Shown one piece after another: positions 1 to 5,397 of a DNA stretch of 5,397 nt. Source of the stretch: Vulcanimicrobiota bacterium (lineage in GTDB: Bacteria; Vulcanimicrobiota; Vulcanimicrobiia; Vulcanimicrobiales; Vulcanimicrobiaceae); NCBI GenBank assembly GCA_019245275.1, contig JAFARW010000119.1, positions 1 to 5,397 of the forward strand, read 5' to 3'. Each line of letters opens with the position of its first letter. Position 1 is the stretch's first letter. The notes beneath the pieces were generated by a model. That model did not search any database. It saw only the letters and a list, made by a program, of their open reading frames with translations, and was not told where the DNA came from. The position numbers and the translations under genes were made by a program.

Positions 1-84
1 GGCGACACCACGACGCTTGCCGACTCGGCCGTCGTTCATGAACTGCAAGAACGCGCGAAACTCGAGGCAACGAAAGAAGATTAG
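1..84 (+). CDS. C-terminal tail of an unidentified protein (partial)
   Basis: Frame 1 is open from the window edge to a TAG stop at 82-84, giving 27 residues that end in a charged segment (ELQERAKLEATKED) likely to be helical. Codon choice looks like real coding sequence, with many third-position G/C. The stop lies 12 bp from the stop of the convergent helicase gene, which is a normal convergent junction. Too little remains to assign a family, so I give no function. The reading is supported by the open frame, its composition and the clean junction, not by any recognised motif. Confidence 0.5.
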   Translation, partial: GDTTTLADSAVVHELQERAKLEATKED

Positions 85-96
85 CGCCGGCCAGCC

Positions 97-1989
97 TTAG
101 GAAAAGAAGCCGCTCAATTCTTCGAGATCGCGAATGCGACGCGCGGACGGCAGCGCGTCGATGATCGTGTGTCCGAAACGCGAAGCCCCAGCGCGCCCAT
201 CGAGACAGACAAGCAGTCCACGATCCGTTTTCGAGCGAATCAGCCGCCCGAAGCCTTGTTTTAGACGCACGATCGCCGACGGAATCATGTAGGTTTCAAA
301 ACTGCTCTCGCCCTGCGCTTCAATTGCCGCTAAGCGTGCGGCGACGAGCGGATCGCCCGGCGATGGGAATGGAAGACGGTCCACGATCACGCACGACAGC
401 TGCTCGCCCACGACGTCGATGCCTTCCCAAAAGGTGTTCGTTGCAAAGAGCACGGCGTGCGGCGTCGTTCGAAACCAGTCGAGCAAATGCGCGCGGGGAA
501 ACTCGCCTTGCATACGGATCGGATATGGGATGCGTTCGCGCACGAGGGAGTAGATTTCACGCAGTCGCGCATAGGAAGTGAACAGCACGAAGGCGCGACC
601 GCGGGATCGATCGAGGCATTCCTCAACGAGAGGCGCTGCGCGAATGGCGAAGTCCGGCGCTTTCGGATTGAGCTCCGGTGGTGCAATGAACAGTCGCGTC
701 TGCTCTTTGTAATTGAAGGGCGATGGCGCCAGCAGCTCCTGCGATTCCGCAACCCCGAGCGTTCGCCGCAAAAACTCGAATGAGCGGCCGTTCGCGATTG
801 TTGCGCTGGTCAGCACGACGCTCGGCGTGCGGTCGAAGAGCGTAGCTTGCAGGAAGGCGGCGACGTCGTAAGGGGCGCTGTTGATTTGATAACGACCATC
901 GCTCTCGGCTCGCTCGACCCATGCGATCGACTGCTCGTCGGAGAACTGCGCGCGTTCGATCGTATTCAGATGCGCCAGGATCGCCCGCATGGCCAAATCG
1001 CGCCGGCGTTCGCCCTCGGCGTCGTTTTCAGGACGGCGTCGCAGCGCGTTATGCCAATTCGCGTACAGCCAATTCTCAAGACGATAGAGCGTCGCGCGCA
1101 GTCGCTCCAGCGGCTCGGAAAGATTTTCGTTTGCAGCTAATGGATAACGGTCGCCCGGCACGCGCGCCAAGGTTGATTCGAGCTCGCGGACGCCTTCATC
1201 GAAATCTGCGTCGAAGTCGTTCGGCAGATCGTAAGTCCGATGCAATTTGCGCAGCATGCGCGCGATCGAGCCGCCCGAGAGTGTGGCGGTCAGAGCCGCC
1301 GTCGCCCACCGTTCACACTGATGCGCTTCGTCGAGCACGACAAAATCGTACGGCGGTAAGAGACCGCCGCCCATTGCTAGATCCAAGAAGAAGAGCGCGT
1401 GGTTGACGACGACCAGGTCGGCGTATTTCGCTTCATCGCGCTTCTTGAAGAAGAAACAATCGCGAAAATGTTCGCAGAACTCGCCGACGCAATCGTCGGC
1501 ATCGGCGTCGAGTTGCTCCCACTCCGGCGCCGGCGGCAGAAAGGCAAGCTCGGCGCGATCGCCGGTCTGCGTTGCCGCGCCCCATTCCCAAAGCCGAGCC
1601 ATCGTAGCCGACGATGCGATCAGGCGGTCGGCACGATTGCGATCCAACTTCTGGCGGCAAAGATAGTGGTTTCGTCCTTTAATGACGCAAACGCGCGCGG
1701 ATTGATTGAGCGCGCACACGACCAGTGGAATATCTTTCTTAAACAGCTGCTCTTGGAGCGCGATCGTGCCGGTCGAAATGACGACCTTCTTGCCGCTGCG
1801 CAGCGCGGGAATCAAATACGCGAGCGACTTGCCGACGCCGGTGCCGGCCTCGACAATTGTGTGCACGCCTTCGAGAAATCCGCGCTCGATCAACTGCGCC
1901 ATCTGCAGTTGGCCGGGTCGCGATTCGAAGCCGTCGATCGCGGATGCGATCGGGCCGCCGGTTTCAAAAACTTCGTCGATCGCGATCAT
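97..1989 (-). CDS. dinG: DinG/YoaA-type ATP-dependent DNA helicase (Fe-S, superfamily 2)
   Basis: A 630-residue 5'-to-3' DNA helicase of the XPD/DinG family, cytoplasmic, expected to unwind damaged or R-loop-containing DNA using ATP. Visible in order: an RPGQ Q-motif near residue 24; Walker A EAGTGVGKS at about 47-55; motif Ia STGT near 72; four cysteines at about 111, 167, 172 and 178 with the spacing expected of the Fe-S cluster domain; the DEAH box in VLDEAH near 218-223; motif III LTSAT near 393; FWEGIDVVGE (motif V) near 520; and QGFGRLIRS (motif VI) near 578. All key motifs are intact. The length is closer to YoaA than to the longer E. coli DinG, so either name could apply. The ATG overlaps the rhomboid stop as ATGA (1986-1989), indicating translational coupling. 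The Q-motif at residue 24 rules out a later start. It is the last gene of the minus-strand operon. Confidence 0.93.
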   Translation of the reverse strand: MIAIDEVFETGGPIASAIDGFESRPGQLQMAQLIERGFLEGVHTIVEAGTGVGKSLAYLIPALRSGKKVVISTGTIALQEQLFKKDIPLVVCALNQSARVCVIKGRNHYLCRQKLDRNRADRLIASSATMARLWEWGAATQTGDRAELAFLPPAPEWEQLDADADDCVGEFCEHFRDCFFFKKRDEAKYADLVVVNHALFFLDLAMGGGLLPPYDFVVLDEAHQCERWATAALTATLSGGSIARMLRKLHRTYDLPNDFDADFDEGVRELESTLARVPGDRYPLAANENLSEPLERLRATLYRLENWLYANWHNALRRRPENDAEGERRRDLAMRAILAHLNTIERAQFSDEQSIAWVERAESDGRYQINSAPYDVAAFLQATLFDRTPSVVLTSATIANGRSFEFLRRTLGVAESQELLAPSPFNYKEQTRLFIAPPELNPKAPDFAIRAAPLVEECLDRSRGRAFVLFTSYARLREIYSLVRERIPYPIRMQGEFPRAHLLDWFRTTPHAVLFATNTFWEGIDVVGEQLSCVIVDRLPFPSPGDPLVAARLAAIEAQGESSFETYMIPSAIVRLKQGFGRLIRSKTDRGLLVCLDGRAGASRFGHTIIDALPSARRIRDLEELSGFFS

Positions 1990-2642
1990 TGCCGATCGTA
2001 AAGTTGAGAATCGAGCGATTCGCCGGTTTGCGCGTCTGTTACATATGTGCGGACCGGACGCGGCACTTGGTAGATCAGGAAACCGAAGATGAAACCGGCG
2101 ATCAGGCCGCCGATGTGCGCGGAATTAGCGATGTGCGGGATCGAGAAGCCGATGATCAAGTTGAGAACAATGATCGGCAGGGTTTGCGCGATTAGCGCCT
2201 TCCCACGCGTTCCGTGGCGAAGTCCAATCGCGACGAGCGCACCGAAGAGACCGAAGATCGCGCCGCTCGCGCCGACGACCGGCTCGCCATAGTTGAAGTA
2301 CGCGGCGGCAAGCCCGGCGGCGATTGCAGAGCCAAAATAGACGATCGCCATGCGCGGCGTTCCCATGATCGCTTCGACGGCCGAGCCGACCTGCCAAAGC
2401 GCAAACATGTTGACCGCAATGTGCAGCAGGCCGCCGTGCAAGAATGCGCCTGAGAGAACGCGCCAGTATTCGTGATGTCCGAAGATCGCCGGTCCGTAGA
2501 TTGCGCCGTGCGCGACCATTGGATCGTAGGTGACGACGGTGTGGCCGGCTTGCGTGTAGCCGTACTGCGGCCCAAATGCGCCGGTCAATGACTCCCAGAT
2601 GAAGACGACGACGTTGGCGACGACGAGCAGCCGCGTCAACAT
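1986..2642 (-). CDS. Rhomboid family intramembrane serine protease
   Basis: A 218-residue polytopic membrane protease that cleaves substrates within or near transmembrane helices using a Ser-His dyad. The first helix is at about residues 3-18 and is followed by a long loop. WRVLSGAFLHGG (60-71) matches the rhomboid L1/TM2 entry. HxxxN is present as H74 and N78, the oxyanion-stabilising pair in GlpG. The nucleophile is S126 in GASGAIFG, and the catalytic histidine is H176 in AHIGGLIAG, followed by the glycine-rich last helix. A short polar tail (about 195-218) is cytosolic or exposed. The length fits the minimal six-helix bacterial form without an extra N-terminal domain. The substrate cannot be inferred. 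It starts 7 nt after the metalloregulator stop with no visible Shine-Dalgarno, and overlaps the helicase start by 4 nt, so it is very probably co-translated in the operon. Confidence 0.93.
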   Translation of the reverse strand: MLTRLLVVANVVVFIWESLTGAFGPQYGYTQAGHTVVTYDPMVAHGAIYGPAIFGHHEYWRVLSGAFLHGGLLHIAVNMFALWQVGSAVEAIMGTPRMAIVYFGSAIAAGLAAAYFNYGEPVVGASGAIFGLFGALVAIGLRHGTRGKALIAQTLPIIVLNLIIGFSIPHIANSAHIGGLIAGFIFGFLIYQVPRPVRTYVTDAQTGESLDSQLYDRQ

Positions 2643-2649
2643 TGCGTTA

Positions 2650-3108
2650 TTAGCGCGAACCGACGCGGCGACGCGTGCGACTCAACACCTCGCCGTTGAC
2701 CGGAATCGGGTGCCCGTGCGGACAGATTTTCGGATCGCCCAAAACGCGCACCATTTGTGTTTCAACGCGATCTGAAATTGCATGTTCGAGCATACAGGCA
2801 TCGTGATGCACTTCATCCGGTCGCATCCCGAGAATATCGGTGAGCAAGCATTCGGCTAGGCGATGACGGCGTATCACGCGCAATGCAATCGTCAGGCCTT
2901 TTTGCGTTAGGCGCGGCTCGCTGCGGGCGCGGTAATCGAGGTAGCCCGCCGTAGCAAGCTTCTTCAGCATCCCGGAAACAGAGGCGCGCGATATGCCGAG
3001 ACAATCCGCTAAAGCCGAAGTCGTAACGCCGGGCCCTTCGCGTTCCAAACGGTAGACCGTCTCGAGATACTCTTCGATCGATTCCGCGAAGTGACCGTGA
3101 TGCGGCAT
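2650..3108 (-). CDS. DtxR/MntR-family metal-dependent transcriptional repressor
   Basis: A 152-residue regulator that binds DNA as a dimer when loaded with Fe2+ or Mn2+. The N-terminal winged helix-turn-helix spans about residues 8-70, with the recognition region TTSALADCLGISRASVSGML and the wing RSEPRLTQKG. The dimerisation domain carries RRHRLAECLLTDILGM and DACMLEHAISDRVE. By alignment to DtxR and MntR, the metal ligands are H82, C105, E108 and H109, plus E13 and E16 in SIEEYLE. The CPHGHPIP segment (129-136) is a family hallmark. It ends soon after that, so it lacks the C-terminal SH3-like domain of DtxR/IdeR and has the short MntR-like layout. Cys at 105 resembles the DtxR iron site, while an acidic residue at 13 resembles MntR Asp8, so metal preference is open. 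It lies 8 nt after add and 7 nt before the rhomboid gene. Confidence 0.9.
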   Translation of the reverse strand: MPHHGHFAESIEEYLETVYRLEREGPGVTTSALADCLGISRASVSGMLKKLATAGYLDYRARSEPRLTQKGLTIALRVIRRHRLAECLLTDILGMRPDEVHHDACMLEHAISDRVETQMVRVLGDPKICPHGHPIPVNGEVLSRTRRRVGSR

Positions 3109-3116
3109 GGGGACTG

Positions 3117-4196
3117 CTAACTTCGACGGGCGCCGAGCAGTTCCGCGCTCGCTCGTGTGAGCTTCTCGGTCATCGCGTGTTTCATCGATTCGTCCGCAAA
3201 GGATGCCTCAATCGCGCGATGAGCAAATCGCAACGTCGCGTCGATGCCCGCAACGGAAGCCGCATACGTGTACTCGTTCGAAACATCCGTCTCGAAAATT
3301 GCCGGATCGTCGGAGTCGATCATCAAGGGAACGCCGGCGCGATCCAATTCAACCAGCGGATGAACTTCATTTTCAGAAACGACGCCGGTGCGGAAGTTGG
3401 ACGTCGGACAGACTTCCAGCGTGATGCTGCGGTCTTTCAACAAGTTGAGAACTTTAGGATCGTCAAGCGCACGAAATCCGTGGCCGATCCGCTCGGCGCC
3501 TAGCATCAGAATCGCGCCCCGAACACTGTCTGAGCCGTCGGCCTCGCCGGCATGCGCGACGGCATGCAAGCCACCTTCTCTCGCGATGCGGAACGGCTCT
3601 TCAAAGTCACGGGCGGGAAAGTCCGCTTCATTGCCGCCGAGCCCGATCGCGATAACGTCGCGATCGCGCATTTTTAGCGCAAGGTGCGTTGTCTCAAGCG
3701 CATCTCCGACGCCGAAGTTGCGCGTTAGATCGCAGATAAAGCGGATCTTCAGGCCGCCGTTTCTTTCGATGCCGGCCGCCGCAGTTTGTAGTTGAGTAAA
3801 AACCTCATCCACGTCGAGGCTCTTGTGAAAAAAACGCCAGGTCTGCGGCGAGACGAACAGCTCGGCGTACATAACGCCATTCAAAATTGCATCTTGCGCA
3901 TACTCGCTTAAGACTCGCGCGTAGTCGGCCGGCTGCTGCAAGCAGCGACATACCGCAGCAAATTTGAACAAGAACTCTTGGAAGCCGCTAAAATGATAGA
4001 TCGAAGTGACCGGCCGCACCGTCGTGTCGTGCGGCTCCGCGCCTTTGGGACGATACTCCGTCGGAACGCCGTAGCGCTTAGCCAACTCCGCAAAAGTCGC
4101 CGCTCGCACGCTTCCCTCGAGATGGCAATGCAGCTGTACTTTTGGGAGTCGCCGCAGGGCGCTAAGGAAGGCGCTCCCTTGTTGGTCCTCATTCAC
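3117..4196 (-). CDS. add: Adenosine deaminase (metal-dependent amidohydrolase fold)
   Basis: Hydrolyses adenosine or deoxyadenosine to inosine and ammonia in purine salvage, in the cytoplasm, with one Zn2+ in a TIM barrel. From the GTG at 4196 the protein has 359 residues. Zinc ligands are H23 and H25 in LHCHLEG, H215 in HAGE and D296 in DSDDP. Catalytic residues are E218 (HAGE), H239 (ERIGHG) and D297. The substrate-loop motif GLGGNE is at 185-190. The set is complete. The frame stays open upstream to an ATG at 4325, but those 43 codons are Arg/Cys-rich and run antisense through the tRNA-fMet 5' exon, so I reject that start. The GTG has no Shine-Dalgarno. An alternative role in the same fold is aminodeoxyfutalosine deamination for menaquinone synthesis; no neighbouring mqn genes are visible to support it. 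First gene of the operon. Confidence 0.9.
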   Translation of the reverse strand: MNEDQQGSAFLSALRRLPKVQLHCHLEGSVRAATFAELAKRYGVPTEYRPKGAEPHDTTVRPVTSIYHFSGFQEFLFKFAAVCRCLQQPADYARVLSEYAQDAILNGVMYAELFVSPQTWRFFHKSLDVDEVFTQLQTAAAGIERNGGLKIRFICDLTRNFGVGDALETTHLALKMRDRDVIAIGLGGNEADFPARDFEEPFRIAREGGLHAVAHAGEADGSDSVRGAILMLGAERIGHGFRALDDPKVLNLLKDRSITLEVCPTSNFRTGVVSENEVHPLVELDRAGVPLMIDSDDPAIFETDVSNEYTYAASVAGIDATLRFAHRAIEASFADESMKHAMTEKLTRASAELLGARRS

Positions 4197-4221
4197 GACG
4201 CATAAAGTCTTTGCCGACGAT

Positions 4222-4252
4222 TTGCAAACGCGCCTGCGCCCACAGGTAGAAT
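4222..4252 (+). promoter_or_regulatory. Possible sigma-70-type promoter for the tRNA-fMet gene
   Basis: A TAGAAT at 4247-4252 differs from the -10 consensus at one position. It lies about 26 nt before the mature tRNA 5' end, giving a start site near 4259 and a leader of about 20 nt for RNase P to remove. Upstream, TTGCAA at 4222-4227 is a possible -35 element, but the 19-nt spacer is longer than ideal. The position, in the 82-bp divergent gap between add and the tRNA, is right. The match itself is only moderate. Confidence 0.4.
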
Positions 4253-4279
4253 CCCGGGGCTTGCCGTACTGACCGCGAC

Positions 4280-4314
<35 letters not shown>

Positions 4315-4333
4315 ACACGCCGCAATCAAAATA

Positions 4334-4864
4334 ATGAATACAAAACACCGTGGTGACATAGCGGAACAAGCCGCGACGCTTGAAGGACTAAAGCGTGGGT
4401 GGGGCGTGCTCCGACCTTTCGGAGACAATCTTCCATACGACCTCGTCTTCGACGTCGACGGCCGTTTCATCAAGGTTCAAGTAAAGTACGGGTGGCTCGA
4501 TGCTCCGAGCCAGAACTATGTCGTCGATAACAGACGAACAAAAACAAATCGACGGCAAATGGTTCGGGAGGTGTATCGGCTTTCGGACTTTGACTTCGCC
4601 TTGGTGTATCTGCTGGAAAAGAACATTTTCTACGTCTATCCGGTCAATGTGTTCATCAGTTTCGGCAGTGAGATCCACATGGTCGAAACTGACAAGCGTC
4701 AACGAAGACCTCGGTCAGCTGCTTACCGTGACGCTTGGAATTTGATTGCGCAAGGGGCTTCACAGGAAGAAATTTCTGTGAGAACACCTGTCAAACTCGG
4801 GGAAGCCGTTAGCAGGGTAATCCCGAACCAAGCCCTTTCGGCAATGCCGATGGGGACGGTGTAG
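4334..4864 (+). CDS. Intron-encoded PD-(D/E)XK homing endonuclease, I-Ssp6803I type
   Basis: A 176-residue endonuclease expected to cut intronless tRNA-fMet genes near the anticodon, so that repair copies the intron in. The fold is the restriction-enzyme PD-(D/E)XK type, unlike LAGLIDADG or GIY-YIG enzymes. Visible: RGDIAEQAA helix with E11; PYDLVFDVDG with D36; FIKVQVKY with Q49 and K51, so the motif reads D...QXK with Gln in place of the usual Glu/Asp. From memory, I-Ssp6803I uses residues at the same positions and also has Gln. A basic NRRTKTNRRQ segment (66-75) probably contacts DNA, and a FALVYLLEKNIFYVYPVNVF stretch (88-107) forms core strands. The ATG lies 21 nt inside the intron and has no Shine-Dalgarno. 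The last 26 or so codons are encoded by the ribozyme core, and the TAG (4862-4864) sits just before P7. The encoded protein is about 26 residues longer than I remember for I-Ssp6803I. Confidence 0.9.
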   Translation: MNTKHRGDIAEQAATLEGLKRGWGVLRPFGDNLPYDLVFDVDGRFIKVQVKYGWLDAPSQNYVVDNRRTKTNRRQMVREVYRLSDFDFALVYLLEKNIFYVYPVNVFISFGSEIHMVETDKRQRRPRSAAYRDAWNLIAQGASQEEISVRTPVKLGEAVSRVIPNQALSAMPMGTV

Positions 4865-4967
4865 AGACTTGATGGCAGGCACCCGCCTCACCAGAGGAGG
4901 GTGAAGGGAAAGTCCAGACTACGAATCCATCGAGTAACGATGGAGCGGCGAAAGCCGAAGTAGTATG
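4756..4967 (+). ncRNA. Group I ribozyme core (IC3-like), guide sequence through P9 and terminal G
   Basis: Hand-folded helices: P1, guide GGCTT (4756-4760) with exon GGGCT (4308-4312), including the U4312-G4756 wobble at the splice site. P2, 4760-4765/4776-4781. P3, 4787-4792/4874-4879. P4, 4797-4801/4822-4826. P5, 4805-4807/4816-4818. P6, 4827-4829/4858-4860, with a distal CGGC-AAT-GCCG hairpin (4839-4849). P7, 4866-4870/4910-4914. P8, 4880-4884/4899-4903, extended by 4886-4889/4894-4897. P9, 4918-4922/4960-4964, with hairpins 4927-4932/4938-4943 and 4946-4949/4954-4957, the latter closed by a GAAA tetraloop. Segments such as AAACTCGGGGAA, AGAGACTTGA and AAAGTCCA parallel the Anabaena tRNA-Leu intron as I remember it. 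P10 with exon 2 is weak. The boundaries and helices are seen directly; the subgroup is inferred. Confidence 0.9.
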
Positions 4968-5012
4968 CATAACCCGAAGGTCGCGAGTTCAAATCTCGCC
5001 CCCGCAACTTTC

Positions 5013-5045
5013 AAAGGTCCGCTGAAAACTCGGCGGACCTTTTTT
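5013..5045 (+). terminator. Rho-independent terminator after tRNA-fMet
   Basis: A perfect 10-bp stem, AAAGGTCCGC (5013-5022) with GCGGACCTTT (5033-5042), encloses a 10-nt loop and runs into a tract of six T (5040-5045). It begins 6 nt after the mature tRNA 3' end, so it should end the tRNA precursor there and separate it from the VOC gene. Confidence 0.93.
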
Positions 5046-5060
5046 CCGAACCGTTACAAC

Positions 5061-5066
5061 GGAGGG
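5061..5066 (+). promoter_or_regulatory. Shine-Dalgarno that fixes the GTG start of the VOC gene
   Basis: GGAGGG lies 5 to 6 nt upstream of the GTG at 5072-5074. It is the only strong ribosome binding site in the window and supports GTG as the start codon. The operon genes and the intron ORF lack a comparable site. Confidence 0.85.
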
Positions 5067-5071
5067 AACCA

Positions 5072-5397
5072 GTGAAGATCAAGTTGACCAGTGTGTACGT
5101 GGATGACCACGAAAAAGCTCTGCGCTTCTACACCGACGTGCTCGGCTTTGTCAAAAAGACCGACGTCGGTCAGGGCGGCTACCGCTGGCTCACCGTGGTC
5201 TCATCCGAGGAGCCTGAGGGGACGCAGCTGCAGTTAGCGCTCAACGATAACCCGGCTGCCAAAGCGTATCAGCAGGCCATCTTTCAACAGAGCCAGCCCG
5301 CTGTGATGTTCTTCAGCGATGATGTCAAGGCCGACTACGAACGTATCAAAGTCCGCGGCGCCGAGTTCACGATGCCGCCTACCGATGTGACCGGCTC
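5072..5397 (+). CDS. VOC superfamily (glyoxalase/bleomycin resistance/dioxygenase-type) protein, 3' truncated
   Basis: 108 codons are visible before the window ends. The N-terminal KLTSVYVDDHEKALRFYTDVLGF is the classic first beta-alpha-beta unit of vicinal oxygen chelate proteins, and YRWLTVVSSEEPEGTQLQL supplies the following strands. AVMFFSDDVKADYERIKVRGAEFTMPP (about 79-105) begins the second module, with the usual helix and the F/V-x-x-P turn. VOC proteins bind a divalent metal and may act as glyoxalases, dioxygenases or antibiotic-binding proteins; the substrate cannot be told from this part. No histidine occupies the usual position of the first metal ligand in strand 1, so metal dependence is unclear. 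The start is GTG with a strong GGAGGG upstream. The gene follows the tRNA terminator by 26 nt. Any promoter must therefore lie in that short gap or overlap the terminator, unless readthrough supplies the transcript. Confidence 0.88.
   Translation, partial: MKIKLTSVYVDDHEKALRFYTDVLGFVKKTDVGQGGYRWLTVVSSEEPEGTQLQLALNDNPAAKAYQQAIFQQSQPAVMFFSDDVKADYERIKVRGAEFTMPPTDVTG

Noticed and set aside
1399..2001. Plus-strand open frame of 200 codons opposite the helicase
   Set aside because: It lies entirely over the conserved helicase motifs on the other strand. The translation is Arg/Ala-rich without family features, a common artefact in GC-rich genes.
4197..4278. DtxR/IdeR-type operator upstream of add
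   Set aside because: No convincing 19-bp palindrome of the iron-box type is visible on either strand in the divergent gap.
4388..4702. Minus-strand open frame of 104 codons opposite the endonuclease gene
   Set aside because: Antisense shadow of a clearly coding plus-strand gene; no recognised motif and no ribosome binding site.

Overview
The window is bacterial, moderately GC-rich and almost fully coding. It holds the tail of an unidentified gene, a tight four-gene operon on the minus strand, and on the plus strand an initiator tRNA gene split by a mobile group I intron, followed by a terminator and the start of a VOC-family gene. The initiator tRNA has the bacterial C1xA72 mismatch, so the host is a bacterium. 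I cannot place the phylum. The operon does not look like a cyanobacterial neighbourhood I recognise, and cyanobacteria are where the best-known relatives of this intron occur.

Minus strand, in transcription order from about 4196 down to 97: adenosine deaminase (add), a short DtxR/MntR-type metal-dependent repressor, a six-helix-type rhomboid serine protease, and a DinG/YoaA-type Fe-S DNA helicase. The gaps are 8 nt and 7 nt, and the last junction is a 4-nt ATGA overlap, so this is very probably one translationally coupled transcript. The functions (purine salvage, metal-responsive regulation, membrane proteolysis, DNA repair) form no obvious pathway. The helicase converges on the end of a plus-strand gene with a 12-bp gap.

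Plus strand, 4279-5007: the most notable element. The two halves of tRNA-fMet(CAU) lie 655 bp apart at 4279-4312 and 4968-5007. Between them is a group I intron inserted after U33, directly 5' of the anticodon. Its catalytic core (P1, P2, P3-P9) can be folded by hand from the sequence and resembles the tRNA-Leu intron of Anabaena. An internal ORF encodes a 176-residue PD-(D/E)XK homing endonuclease of the I-Ssp6803I type, known from the Synechocystis tRNA-fMet intron. The reading frame starts 21 nt inside the intron, fills the P1 loop, then runs through the guide sequence and P2-P6, and stops just before P7. Protein and ribozyme therefore share about 100 nt.

A strong rho-independent terminator follows the tRNA. 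Then a gene with a good Shine-Dalgarno sequence and a GTG start encodes a glyoxalase/bleomycin-resistance-type (VOC) protein that runs off the window end.
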